Below are positions 44,333 to 53,440 of a stretch of 64,000 nt of DNA, piece after piece (positions within the stretch are counted from its first letter, which is position 1; every line of letters starts with the position of its first letter). This stretch comes from Lachnospiraceae bacterium (lineage in GTDB: Bacteria; Bacillota; Clostridia; Lachnospirales; Lachnospiraceae). A program made the translations under genes and the position numbers. The DNA lies in the NCBI GenBank assembly GCA_900768755.1, contig CAAGDV010000025.1:47601-111600 (forward strand), read 5' to 3'. The notes under the pieces were generated by a model that saw only the letters and a list, made by a program, of their open reading frames with translations, made no database searches and was not told the DNA's origin.

Positions 44333-45559
44333 ATGTCAAGAGTAGTTGTTGTGGGCGCCGGCGCGGCCGGAATGATGGCAGCCATCGCGGCGGCAGAGCT
44401 GTCGCACAAAGTTATTTTGTACGAGAAAAACGAGAAGGCCGGCAAAAAACTGTACATTACCGGCAAAGGAAGATGCAACCTTACCAATGCCTGCGATGTC
44501 ACGGATTTATTCAAAAACATTGTAACCAACGCAAAATTCATGTACACCCCGATATACTGTTTTGACAACAGTATGGTGATGGATTTTTTTGAACAGAACG
44601 GGTGCAGGCTGAAAACTGAGCGCGGCCAGAGGGTTTTTCCCGAGTCCGACAAGGCTTCTGACGTGATTAACACTTTGTACAACGCAATGAAGCAGCTCGG
44701 AGTTGAGATTCATTTTAACTCACCGGTGACGGATGTGGTTGTCAGAGACCAAAAGGTCTGCGGTGTCATGGTGCAGGGAAAGACAGTGCCCGCGGATTCG
44801 GTTATCATCGCCACGGGCGGGTATTCGTACCCATCGACCGGCTCAACGGGTGACGGCCATAACATCGCCAAAAAACTGGGACACCGCGTCACGAGGTGCG
44901 TCCCGGCGCTGGTACCTTTCATCACAAAGGAAGAGTGGGTAAAAGAACTGCAGGGCTTAAGCCTTAGAAACTGCGGTGTGCGTGTTATGGACGGTACCCG
45001 GCTGGTATACGAGGACTTTGGCGAGCTTTTGTTCACGCATTTCGGCGTCAGCGGTCCGACAGTCCTGTCGGCAAGCAGTTATGTCGCGGACATAATCAAA
45101 AACCGTGAATTAAAGCTTATAATTGACTTAAAGCCCGCCATGGACGTAACGCAGCTTGACGCCCGGATACTTCGTGATTTTGAAAAAAACATCAACCGAA
45201 GCTTTTCCAATTCGCTCAATGAGCTTTTCCCCAAATCCCTGATACCGGTGATGATTCACAGAACCGGAATCGACCCGGACAAAAAGGTCAACGGGATTAC
45301 GAAGCAGGAGCGCGCAAGGCTTCTTAAGCTGACAAAAGAATTTGATATGACACTTGTAGGACTCAGGGGATTCAACGAGGCGATTATCACACACGGCGGA
45401 ATTGATGTGAGGGATGTTGACCCGCACACAATGGAGTCGACAATAATAAAAAAACTGTATTTTGCCGGAGAGATACTTGATGTGGATGCCGTCACGGGAG
45501 GTTTTAATCTTCAGGTAGCGTGGTCAAGCGGACATCTGGCGGGAATATCACAGGAATAA
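44333..45559 (+). CDS. BaiN/HI0933-type flavoprotein
   Basis: 408 aa. FAD-binding VVVGAGAAGMMAAIAAAE at the N-terminus, KAGKKLYITGKGRCNLTN, which is diagnostic for the family, and the C-terminal FAGEILDVDAVTGGFNLQ. BaiN was linked to bile-acid dehydroxylation in one Clostridium, but homologues are widespread and their role is mostly unknown. Starts 1 bp after the regulator. Confidence 0.9.
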   Translation: MSRVVVVGAGAAGMMAAIAAAELSHKVILYEKNEKAGKKLYITGKGRCNLTNACDVTDLFKNIVTNAKFMYTPIYCFDNSMVMDFFEQNGCRLKTERGQRVFPESDKASDVINTLYNAMKQLGVEIHFNSPVTDVVVRDQKVCGVMVQGKTVPADSVIIATGGYSYPSTGSTGDGHNIAKKLGHRVTRCVPALVPFITKEEWVKELQGLSLRNCGVRVMDGTRLVYEDFGELLFTHFGVSGPTVLSASSYVADIIKNRELKLIIDLKPAMDVTQLDARILRDFEKNINRSFSNSLNELFPKSLIPVMIHRTGIDPDKKVNGITKQERARLLKLTKEFDMTLVGLRGFNEAIITHGGIDVRDVDPHTMESTIIKKLYFAGEILDVDAVTGGFNLQVAWSSGHLAGISQE

Positions 45560-45575
45560 ACGGAGGAAACAGAAA

Positions 45576-46244
45576 ATGTCTTACAATATTGCAATCGACG
45601 GACCTGCAGGAGCAGGCAAAAGCACAATTGCCAAAAAAATCGCAAAGGAGCTGGGCTTTATATATGTCGATACCGGCGCGATGTATCGCGCCATGGCGGT
45701 GTACTGCCTCGACAACAGGGTTGATGTTAACAACGAAAAAGAGACAGGAGAGGCGCTTGCACCTGTCGATGTAAAGCTTGAATACGATGACGGCGTTTTA
45801 CAGATAATACTTAACGGAAACAATATCACGGGCAGGCTCCGCACCGAGGAGGCGGGCAACACAGCGTCGGTTATAGCCGTATATCCTTCGGTGCGCGCAA
45901 AGCTTCTTGACCTCCAGAGAAAAATTGCGGCAGATAATAATGCTGTAATGGACGGAAGGGACATAGGCTCTTTTGTTCTGCCAAATGCAACCCTTAAGAT
46001 ATATCTCACGGCGAGCGTGGAGACACGTGCCCAAAGAAGATATGCGGAGCTTACAGAGAAGGGCGTTGACGCTGATATAAAAGCTATCAAAGAGGATATT
46101 GCAGACCGCGATTACCGCGATATGAACAGAGCAGTTTCTCCGCTTGTAAAGGCAGAGGACGCTGTCCTGGTGGATTCATCGGAGATGTCGATTGAGGAGG
46201 TAGCCTCTGCAATCATGGATTTGTTTTCCGAAAAAATAAAATGA
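45576..46244 (+). CDS. cmk: Cytidylate kinase
   Basis: 222 aa. P-loop IDGPAGAGKSTIAKKIA, YVDTGAMYRAMA and MDGRDIGSFVLPNA. Phosphorylates CMP and dCMP. CGGAGG precedes ATG 45576. Followed by ispH and rpsA, the common clostridial order. Confidence 0.97.
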   Translation: MSYNIAIDGPAGAGKSTIAKKIAKELGFIYVDTGAMYRAMAVYCLDNRVDVNNEKETGEALAPVDVKLEYDDGVLQIILNGNNITGRLRTEEAGNTASVIAVYPSVRAKLLDLQRKIAADNNAVMDGRDIGSFVLPNATLKIYLTASVETRAQRRYAELTEKGVDADIKAIKEDIADRDYRDMNRAVSPLVKAEDAVLVDSSEMSIEEVASAIMDLFSEKIK

Positions 46245-46257
46245 CGGGAGTAAGATT

Positions 46258-47109
46258 TTGGAAATAATAACCGCAAAATCCGCAGGCTTCTGCTTTGGCG
46301 TAAAGCGTGCGGTGGATATGGCTTACGAACAGTCCGAAGGTCAGAACATATACACCTTTGGCCCTGTGATTCACAATGAACACGTGGTGAAAGACCTTAC
46401 GGATAAGGGAATTAAGGTCCTTAATTCGGTTGAGGACATTATGAACGCACCGGTCGGAACCGTAATTATCCGCGCCCACGGCGTAACCACCGAAGTGTAT
46501 GATGCAATCAAAGACAGAGGGCATATGCTTGTCGATGCCACCTGTCCTTTTGTGTTAAAAATTCACAACATAGTCAGAAAAGCCTCAAAGGAAGGCAGTT
46601 ATATTGTTATTATCGGGGATGCAAATCACCCTGAGGTGATGGGTATAAAGAGCGAGGCAAAAGACAATTCCGTCGTACTTTCCGATATTTCCGAGGCTGA
46701 AAAATTCATGAGTGACCCCGAAAACTGCCGTAAAAAACTTTGTGTGGTGTTCCAGACAACATATAATTTCAAGAAGTTTCAAGAATTTGTTGAAATTTTT
46801 CAAAAAAACAGTTATGATAAAGTAGATGTTCTGAATACAATTTGCAATGCCACAGAGGTCAGACAGCATGAGGCGGCAGAGATTGCAGCATGCGTCGATG
46901 CCATGATAGTTGTGGGGGACTTAAAAAGCTCCAATTCGCAGAAGCTTTATGAGATATGCAGCAATGCCTGCAGGCATACTTTTTTTATTCAGACTGCAGA
47001 TGATATGGATTTTTCAAAATTGAAAGGTTTTGAGAGAATCGGTATAACTGCCGGGGCATCAACCCCAAACAATATTATCAAGGAGGTTCAAATACGATGT
47101 CAGACATGA
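46258..47109 (+). CDS. ispH: 4-hydroxy-3-methylbut-2-enyl diphosphate reductase
   Basis: 283 aa from TTG 46258 (GGGAG site). The three cluster cysteines lie in KSAGFCFGVKRAVD, VDATCPFVLK and LNTICNATEVRQ; IRAHGVTTEVYD is also conserved. It produces IPP and DMAPP, the last MEP step. The 3' end overlaps rpsA by 13 bp in another frame; in many Clostridia the two are one fused protein. Confidence 0.96.
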   Translation: MEIITAKSAGFCFGVKRAVDMAYEQSEGQNIYTFGPVIHNEHVVKDLTDKGIKVLNSVEDIMNAPVGTVIIRAHGVTTEVYDAIKDRGHMLVDATCPFVLKIHNIVRKASKEGSYIVIIGDANHPEVMGIKSEAKDNSVVLSDISEAEKFMSDPENCRKKLCVVFQTTYNFKKFQEFVEIFQKNSYDKVDVLNTICNATEVRQHEAAEIAACVDAMIVVGDLKSSNSQKLYEICSNACRHTFFIQTADDMDFSKLKGFERIGITAGASTPNNIIKEVQIRCQT

Positions 47110-48248
47110 GTTTTGAACAGTTATTGGAAGAGTCACTTAAAACTATACATACAGGGGAGGTTGTTGACGGTAAGGTTATAGCGGTTAAGGAAGACGAAAT
47201 CATCCTTAACATCGGATATAAAGCTGATGGTATTATTTCTCGCAATGAATATACAAGTACACCCGGTCTTGATCTTCGCACTGTTGTAAAGGAAGGAGAC
47301 CAGATTAAGGCGAAAGTCGTTAAGGTCAATGACGGAGACGGTTATGTATCCCTGTCATACAAGAGACTTGCCGCAGAGGCAGGAAGCAAGAGACTTGAAG
47401 AGGCTTTCGAGAACAAAGAAGTACTTACGGCAAAGGTTACCCAGGTTCTCAGCGGCGGACTTACCGTTGTTGTGGACGAGGCAAAGGTATTCATACCTGC
47501 TAGTCTTGTATCCGATACTTTTGAGAAGGACCTCTCAAAGTACGCTGACCAGGAGATTGAGTTTGTAATTACAGAGTTCAATCCCAAGAAGAGAAGAGTT
47601 ATCGGTGACCGCAGACAGCTCATCGTTGCCAAGAAGGCAGCTCTTAAGGAGCAGGCGATGGCCAATATTTCAGAAGGACAGGTTGTAGAAGGCACAGTTA
47701 AGAATGTTACCGACTTCGGCGCATTCGTTGACCTCGGCGGTGTTGACGGACTTCTGCATGTATCTGAGATTTCATGGGGACGTGTTGAGAATCCTAAGAA
47801 GAAATTCAAGACAGGCGACAAGGTTAAGGCGTTCGTTAAGGAGATTAACGGTGACAAGATTGCACTCAGCCTTAAATTTGACGACCAGAATCCATGGCTT
47901 GATGCCGAGACCAAATATGCAGTAGGTACCATTGTTACCGGAAAAGTTGCAAGAATGACTGATTTTGGTGCTTTTGTTGAGCTTGCACCCGGCGTTGACG
48001 CTCTTTTGCATGTATCTCAGATTTCCAACGAGAGAATTGAGAAACCGTCAGATGTTCTCAAGGCAGGACAGGAGATTGAGGCAAAGGTTGTTGACCTCAA
48101 TGTTTCTGAGCACAAGATAAGCCTCAGCATTAAGGCACTCCTTCCCGATACTGCACCTGAAAAAGAGGCAGAGACTGTAGCCCCCGAGACAGAAACAGAG
48201 ACTGAAGTTTCTGAGAGCACAGAGGGCGCAGAGGCAGCTGAAGAATAG
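47097..48248 (+). CDS. rpsA: 30S ribosomal protein S1 homologue, four S1 domains
   Basis: 383 aa with four S1 domains (about 15-85, 100-175, 190-262, 270-345). The last two carry the typical VTDFGAFVDLGGVDGLLHVS and MTDFGAFVELAPGVDALLHV cores. The C-terminal 35 residues are Glu/Thr-rich. Four domains is normal for Firmicutes (E. coli has six). AAGGAGG lies within the ispH end. It binds mRNA; essential docking function in Firmicutes is uncertain. Confidence 0.94.
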   Translation: MSDMSFEQLLEESLKTIHTGEVVDGKVIAVKEDEIILNIGYKADGIISRNEYTSTPGLDLRTVVKEGDQIKAKVVKVNDGDGYVSLSYKRLAAEAGSKRLEEAFENKEVLTAKVTQVLSGGLTVVVDEAKVFIPASLVSDTFEKDLSKYADQEIEFVITEFNPKKRRVIGDRRQLIVAKKAALKEQAMANISEGQVVEGTVKNVTDFGAFVDLGGVDGLLHVSEISWGRVENPKKKFKTGDKVKAFVKEINGDKIALSLKFDDQNPWLDAETKYAVGTIVTGKVARMTDFGAFVELAPGVDALLHVSQISNERIEKPSDVLKAGQEIEAKVVDLNVSEHKISLSIKALLPDTAPEKEAETVAPETETETEVSESTEGAEAAEE

Positions 48249-48275
48249 AATATTCTAATTTGCGGAGGATGTTTG

Positions 48276-49055
48276 ATGGAAGGTACATATGAGAAGTTCA
48301 AATCTGATGTACTTGCGATGACCAAAATAGATCTTAATGCTTATAAAGAGCGACAGATGAAGAGAAGAATCGACACTCTCATCGGAAAGCACGGATATAA
48401 AGGATATACTGATTTTGCCGCAGCATTGAGAACCAACAAGCAGCTTTTTGACGAGTTTGTCAATTATCTTACAATCAATGTATCGGAGTTTTATCGCAAT
48501 CCCGAGCAGTGGGAATATCTGGAGCAGAAGGTTTTTCCTGACCTTATCTCAAAGTTCGGTCACGGAATCAGAATATGGAGCGCTGCCTGTTCGACAGGGG
48601 ACGAGCCATACTCGCTTGTAATGCTTTTGTCCAAATTCCTGCCGCTTAACCAGATTAAGATATTAGCAACGGATATTGATGAGCAGGTTATGGCGAAAGC
48701 GCAGATTGGTCTGTATAAGTCAGCAAGTCTTTCGGGGCTTCCGGAGGAGTTTCGGAAGAAATATTTTACAGAGATTTCAAAGGACACATTCCAGATTTCC
48801 GATGAGATTAAGAGATGTGTTGAGTTCAAAAAACATAATCTTTTGAAGGACCCTTATCCGTCCGACTGCCATATGATTGTGTGCCGCAATGTCCTGATTT
48901 ACTTTACGGACGAGGCAAAGAACGTAATTTACAGAAAGTTCAATGATTCACTTGTCAAAGAGGGAATCCTTTTTGTGGGAAGCACGGAACAGATTACCAA
49001 CTATAAGGAGATTAATTTCACTTCCCCGAAATCATTTTTCTATCAAAAAGTATAG
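48276..49055 (+). CDS. cheR: CheR-type protein-glutamate methyltransferase
   Basis: 259 aa from ATG 48276 (GGAGG upstream). N-terminal CheR helical domain (about 1-75) with MKRRIDTLIGKHG, then a SAM domain with IRIWSAACSTGDEPYSLVML and CRNVLIYFTDEAK. It methylates chemoreceptors. No other chemotaxis gene is in the window, so it may serve a remote or non-flagellar pathway. Confidence 0.93.
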   Translation: MEGTYEKFKSDVLAMTKIDLNAYKERQMKRRIDTLIGKHGYKGYTDFAAALRTNKQLFDEFVNYLTINVSEFYRNPEQWEYLEQKVFPDLISKFGHGIRIWSAACSTGDEPYSLVMLLSKFLPLNQIKILATDIDEQVMAKAQIGLYKSASLSGLPEEFRKKYFTEISKDTFQISDEIKRCVEFKKHNLLKDPYPSDCHMIVCRNVLIYFTDEAKNVIYRKFNDSLVKEGILFVGSTEQITNYKEINFTSPKSFFYQKV

Positions 49056-49070
49056 AACAAAGTATGAATA

Positions 49071-49105
49071 AAGCTTACGGATTGGTGTCCGTAAGCTTTT
49101 ATTTT
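49071..49105 (+). terminator. Terminator after cheR
   Basis: Perfect 11-bp stem AAGCTTACGGA / TCCGTAAGCTT, then TTATTTT. Confidence 0.85.
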
Positions 49106-49145
49106 ATCGCAGAGCCTCACATATGAAATTTTATTTATATAGGCG

Positions 49146-50246
49146 TCACTGCTTTTTTGCCAGTGTTGCGATGATATGGGCGGCATATTCTTTTATGCGG
49201 CCGTTGTCGGACGAAAAATCGTCGGTAAGTTCAAAATATGTAATGGTATCCATATAGTCAATCTTAAAGTAGGGCTCAAAAACAGGGCGGTATTGCGGAA
49301 GGAAAGTGCCTGTTTTTTTGCTGTAGCAGTCCGCGGCCTTTGCCTTGGTGCGATAGTTTTTGTCAACGTAGAATGCAACACTTTTGTGGATTGAGCAGTC
49401 CTCCGCGGGAAGATAATAGTAATCCTTGTAATTGGGATAAAAATATTTTAACTCGTCGGTATGGATGCGCACGCAGATTTTTGCGGTGTCGCCGCAGGCA
49501 GTAAGATAGAAATTGTCATTGCCGTTGGAAATTCTGACGGGGATATCAGCCGCAGTCCTTAAGGTTATTACCGCTTCCTTAACTGTGACATCCGAGGCGG
49601 TTTTCGAGTCAGTGACGGTAAAATCCGACACGGTGAAGTTACCGTTTGCAAGCTCAATGTAATTGAGGACGCTTATGATTTTAAGCATACCGAGTACATC
49701 CTCGTAATTGTGCAGAAGAAGCAGCATAAGAAGCTTGTCAGAGGGTGAGGATATGTAGGAATTGTATACCTTAATCAGCTCGCCGCCGCTGTACTCATCT
49801 TTTCTGCTGATTCCCATGAAATCTTCAAGCTGCTTCTGTTTTAGTCCCGCAAGCTTCAAAAAATCCTTGTACGGGGTGATTAGCTTGTATATGTCAATGC
49901 TCTTTAGATGCGAAAAATCGCAGGGAATATGATATATAGCACACTTTTTGATGATGTAGGGAATATCAAAACCTGCACCGTTGTAGTGGATTATTTTGGA
50001 AAAGCCGGAGCAGAAATCCAAAAAAGCGCAAATTAAAGCCTCTTCATCCTCCGGGGTATCAAGAAACCACTGTGAAAGATGAAGAACCTTATCCTCAAAA
50101 TACGCGCACCCAATAAGATACAAAGACGAATTGGCGGGAACAAATCCGGTTGTCTCAATATCAAAAAAGACGCCGTCATAGTAGCGCTCGTACAAATACT
50201 TAACCAATTCATCGGGAAGATTCAATATCTTGTCGTATACCTTCAA
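49146..50246 (-). CDS. YprB-type RNase H-like exonuclease
   Basis: 366 aa from TTG 50246, which follows AAAGGAGG by 7 bp; the longer ATG start at 50294 precedes the ribosome site. FFDIETTGFVPANSSLYLIG carries the first exonuclease acidic pair; IIHYNGAGFDIPYI and NYEDVLGMLKI continue the DEDD series. The region after about residue 215 has no recognised motif. Probably a 3'-5' nuclease of unknown substrate. Divergent from the NusG-II gene. Confidence 0.85.
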   Translation of the reverse strand: MKVYDKILNLPDELVKYLYERYYDGVFFDIETTGFVPANSSLYLIGCAYFEDKVLHLSQWFLDTPEDEEALICAFLDFCSGFSKIIHYNGAGFDIPYIIKKCAIYHIPCDFSHLKSIDIYKLITPYKDFLKLAGLKQKQLEDFMGISRKDEYSGGELIKVYNSYISSPSDKLLMLLLLHNYEDVLGMLKIISVLNYIELANGNFTVSDFTVTDSKTASDVTVKEAVITLRTAADIPVRISNGNDNFYLTACGDTAKICVRIHTDELKYFYPNYKDYYYLPAEDCSIHKSVAFYVDKNYRTKAKAADCYSKKTGTFLPQYRPVFEPYFKIDYMDTITYFELTDDFSSDNGRIKEYAAHIIATLAKKQ

Positions 50247-50370
50247 AAAATGTCCTCCTTTGACAATCTGCTTAACTTGATTATAATATAGCACACCAAA
50301 AATTTGTAGCTTTTTTTATCAAAAAGATATAGAATATAAACAGATTATTTTGCCGACAGGATGTGACGAA

Positions 50371-50727
50371 TTGTTAAAAAAAGTCCGAAAATTTGATATT
50401 ATTCTGGCAGTCGCGGTTCTAGCGGCCGGAGGTTTGCTTATGTTCCTTTTTCAGTTTGCAAAGAAGGACGGAAGCTACGTGGCTGTCAGGCAGGGAAAGA
50501 AACTTGTGGGTGAGTATCCGCTGTCAATTGACGGAACGTATGAGATTACAACCTTTTACGGCCGCAATGTCCTGGTAATCAAGGACAATGAAGCATATAT
50601 GGCAGAGTCCGACTGTCCGGACCACATCTGTGAGCGGATGGGACATATAAAGAATACGGGCGAGACAATAATATGTCTTCCCAATGAAGTTTTCATAACA
50701 ATTACAGACCGAAAAGGCGGTGAGTAG
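50371..50727 (+). CDS. NusG domain II-containing membrane-anchored protein
   Basis: 118 aa from TTG 50371 (AGGAT 8 bp before; TTG 50350 is an alternative). One N-terminal membrane helix (about 8-30), then a beta-rich NusG-II domain with NVLVIKDNEAYMAESDCPDH and a conserved Cys pair (SDCPDHIC). Function unknown; it regularly precedes a Gx-type membrane gene in Clostridia, here overlapping none but abutting it. Confidence 0.82.
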   Translation: MLKKVRKFDIILAVAVLAAGGLLMFLFQFAKKDGSYVAVRQGKKLVGEYPLSIDGTYEITTFYGRNVLVIKDNEAYMAESDCPDHICERMGHIKNTGETIICLPNEVFITITDRKGGE

Positions 50728-51246
50728 ATGCAGGCAAAGAATGATTTGGTGCTGTACGGGATGCTTGCAAGCATCGCGCTTGTGCTTGGCTATGTGGAGA
50801 GCCTGATTCCGATTAATCTTCTGATTCCGATTCCCGGTGTGAAGATAGGATTTGCCAATGTGGTTACAATATGGGTCCTGTACTCTATGGGAACAAAAGA
50901 AGCATATTTAATAAGTGTTGTCAGAGTTTTGCTTTCGGGATTTCTTTTTGGAAGCATGTATAGTATAATATTCAGTATGGCGGGGGCACTCGTAAGCCTC
51001 ACGGTTATGTGGGCACTAAAGAAGAGCCGCGTATTCTCGACCTTCGGCGTCAGCGTGGCAGGCGGAGTGACCCATAATATCGCCCAGATTATTGTGGCTA
51101 TGATTGTGCTTGAGAATGCGGGAGTATCGTTTTACCTGCCCGTTCTTTTAATAAGCGGTGTCGCAAGCGGAATTGCGGTCGGAATTCTAGGCACGCTTTT
51201 GTACACCAGAATCAAAATACAGATGCCCAAGGAAGGTAAGCAATGA
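50728..51246 (+). CDS. Gx transporter family / heptaprenyl diphosphate synthase component I-like protein
   Basis: 172 aa, five or six membrane helices, Gly-rich. VLGYVESLIPINLLIPIPGVKIG is the typical start of this family (long motif at residues 12-34). Despite the HepS name, it resembles an ECF-type S-component and probably moves a small molecule; the substrate is unknown. Abuts the NusG-II gene and overlaps ruvA by 4 bp. Confidence 0.82.
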   Translation: MQAKNDLVLYGMLASIALVLGYVESLIPINLLIPIPGVKIGFANVVTIWVLYSMGTKEAYLISVVRVLLSGFLFGSMYSIIFSMAGALVSLTVMWALKKSRVFSTFGVSVAGGVTHNIAQIIVAMIVLENAGVSFYLPVLLISGVASGIAVGILGTLLYTRIKIQMPKEGKQ

Positions 51247-51836
51247 TAACATATATCAAGGGAGAACTTTGTGAAATTACTGACAACAGCATAGTTGTAG
51301 AGGCGTACGGAATAGGCTATGAGATAATGGTTCCTAAGTCCATTACAGGGCAGCTTCCCATGACCGGCAACGACGTCAAAATATATACATACCAGTACGT
51401 CAAAGAGGATGCGCTGGATTTGTACGGCTTTTTGACAAAAGATGATCTGATTATATTCAAGCTTCTGATAACGGTTAACGGAATCGGCCCAAAAGGGGCT
51501 CTCAATATTTTGTCATCGGTAACTCCGGATGAACTTAGGCTCGCCGTGATATCAGGGGATGCAAAGAAGATTCAGTCAGCGCCCGGAATCGGCTCAAAGA
51601 CTGCCCAAAAGCTGATAATCGAGCTCAAGGACAAAATATCAATCAACACGGAGTATGAGAATTTTGTCAATGCTTCCCATGATGATGTGCCGCGGGACGA
51701 CGCCATTGAGGCACTTGTTTCACTGGGATATTCGCCCTCGGATGCAATCCGGGCAGTCAAGGCGGTTGCGGGTGCCGAGAACATGGACAGCGAGGCAATC
51801 CTTAAGGCTGCGCTCAAAAAACTTGCTTTTATGTAG
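51243..51836 (+). CDS. ruvA: Holliday junction helicase subunit RuvA
   Basis: 197 aa. N-terminal OB fold (MITYIKGELCEI), two helix-hairpin-helix motifs (TVNGIGPKGALNILS and APGIGSKTAQKLIIELKDK) and the C-terminal RuvB-binding domain with ALVSLGYSPSDAIRAVKAV. It binds four-way junctions and loads RuvB. ATG overlaps the preceding gene by 4 bp. Confidence 0.97.
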   Translation: MITYIKGELCEITDNSIVVEAYGIGYEIMVPKSITGQLPMTGNDVKIYTYQYVKEDALDLYGFLTKDDLIIFKLLITVNGIGPKGALNILSSVTPDELRLAVISGDAKKIQSAPGIGSKTAQKLIIELKDKISINTEYENFVNASHDDVPRDDAIEALVSLGYSPSDAIRAVKAVAGAENMDSEAILKAALKKLAFM

Positions 51837-51848
51837 ATTGGAGCATGA

Positions 51849-52856
51849 ATGGAAAGAAGAATTATTACAACTGATTTTACATCGGAGGATGCGGGCATAG
51901 AGAATAATCTGCGTCCGGAGAGATTGGACGATTATATCGGGCAGGAAGCAATCAAGAACAATCTGCGGGTGTTTATTGAGGCGGCAAAGTCCAGGGGCGA
52001 GTCGCTTGACCATTGCCTTTTCTACGGACCTCCGGGTCTGGGCAAAACAACTCTCGCCGGAATTATCGCGGCGGAGATGGGCGTCAATATCAAAATAACC
52101 TCTGGCCCCACAATAGAAAAGCCGGGAGATATGGCGGCTATTCTCAATAATCTCAATGAAGGTGACGTTCTTTTTGTCGATGAGATTCACAGGCTTAACC
52201 GTCAGGTTGAGGAGGTTTTGTATCCTGCGATGGAGGATTTTGCCATCGACATCATGCTCGGAAAGGGGCAGACTGCGCGCTCAATGAGGCTTGAGCTTCC
52301 GCATTTTACCCTTATCGGTGCGACAACAAGGGCGGGTCTTTTGACGGCACCATTACGCGACAGGTTTGGAGTCGTTAACAGGCTGCAGTATTATACCGTC
52401 GATGAACTTAAGAAGATTGTCATCCGCTCCGCGGGAGTGCTTTCGGCGGGAATCGATGATGAGGGCGCGACTGAGCTTGCAAGGCGCTCCAGAGGAACTC
52501 CGAGACTTGCCAACCGGCTTTTAAAGCGCGTACGGGATTTTGCCCAGGTAAAATTTGACGGAAAGATTACAGGCGAAGTGGCGGATTACGCCTTAAACCT
52601 TCTTGAGGTCGACAAGGAAGGTCTTGACAAAAACGACAGAAATATTTTGTTTACCATAATGGAAAAATATTCCGGCGGCCCGGTGGGGCTTGACACACTC
52701 GCGGCGTCTTTGGGCGAGGATGCGGGAACGCTTGAAGATGTGTATGAGCCGTACCTTTTGTTCAACGGATTTATCAACAGAACGCCGCGTGGCAGGATGG
52801 TTACCAGACACTGCTATGAGCATTTTGGCATGGAGCCTCCGAAGGACATTGTTTAA
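51849..52856 (+). CDS. ruvB: Holliday junction helicase subunit RuvB
   Basis: 335 aa. Walker A GPPGLGKTTLAGIIA, Walker B FVDEIHRLNR, sensor 1 LIGATTRAGLLTAPLRDRFG, and a C-terminal winged helix with PRGRMVTRHCYEH. It is the AAA+ motor for branch migration. Follows ruvA by 12 bp. Confidence 0.98.
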   Translation: MERRIITTDFTSEDAGIENNLRPERLDDYIGQEAIKNNLRVFIEAAKSRGESLDHCLFYGPPGLGKTTLAGIIAAEMGVNIKITSGPTIEKPGDMAAILNNLNEGDVLFVDEIHRLNRQVEEVLYPAMEDFAIDIMLGKGQTARSMRLELPHFTLIGATTRAGLLTAPLRDRFGVVNRLQYYTVDELKKIVIRSAGVLSAGIDDEGATELARRSRGTPRLANRLLKRVRDFAQVKFDGKITGEVADYALNLLEVDKEGLDKNDRNILFTIMEKYSGGPVGLDTLAASLGEDAGTLEDVYEPYLLFNGFINRTPRGRMVTRHCYEHFGMEPPKDIV

Positions 52857-52921
52857 ACTGCTTTGACAGAACAGGGCATATATGTTAGTATTAAATATAT
52901 CACATAAAGGGGATGAAGATT

Positions 52922-53323
52922 GTGGCAGCTAAGAATGAAACAGAGGTTGTAATCGGTGGCAGGACATTTACACTGAGCGGGTTTGAGAGCGAGGAATATC
53001 TTCAAAAGGTGGCTTCTTACATCAATACCAAGATTTCGGATTTCAAGAAATCTGACAGCTTCAGAAGACAGACACTTGATATGCAGGCCGTTATTATTGA
53101 ACTTAATATTGCGGATGATTATTTTAAAGCAAAGAGGACCGCGGACGAGCTTGAAGGGGATATGGATGTCAAGGATAAAAGCATCTACGACCTTAAGCAC
53201 GATTTGATATCTGCGCAGATTAAGCTGGATGCGGCGAATCAGGAGATTGAGAGGCTCAAGAACGAGATTAACGAGAATCAGAAGACCATCGTAAGGCTTG
53301 AGACTGAATTAGCGAACGCATAG
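52922..53323 (+). CDS. zapA: Cell division protein ZapA
   Basis: 133 aa from GTG 52922 (AAAGGGG 10 bp before; ATG 52913 is an alternative). ETEVVIGGRTFTLSG and a C-terminal coiled coil (about 65-130) match ZapA, which bundles FtsZ. The coiled coil is longer than in most ZapA proteins. Confidence 0.88.
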   Translation: MAAKNETEVVIGGRTFTLSGFESEEYLQKVASYINTKISDFKKSDSFRRQTLDMQAVIIELNIADDYFKAKRTADELEGDMDVKDKSIYDLKHDLISAQIKLDAANQEIERLKNEINENQKTIVRLETELANA

Positions 53324-53350
53324 ATTTGTCCAATATTATTTTGATTAACT

Positions 53351-53377
53351 ACGGGTACTTTTATGTACCCGTTTTTA
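53351..53377 (+). terminator. Terminator after zapA
   Basis: Stem ACGGGTAC / GTACCCGT, 6-nt loop, then TTTTT. Confidence 0.85.
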
Positions 53378-53440
53378 GATTTTTGATTGAAGATATTCGT
53401 TTTCGGATAATAATTAATACATATTCGTTTTGGAGATTTT

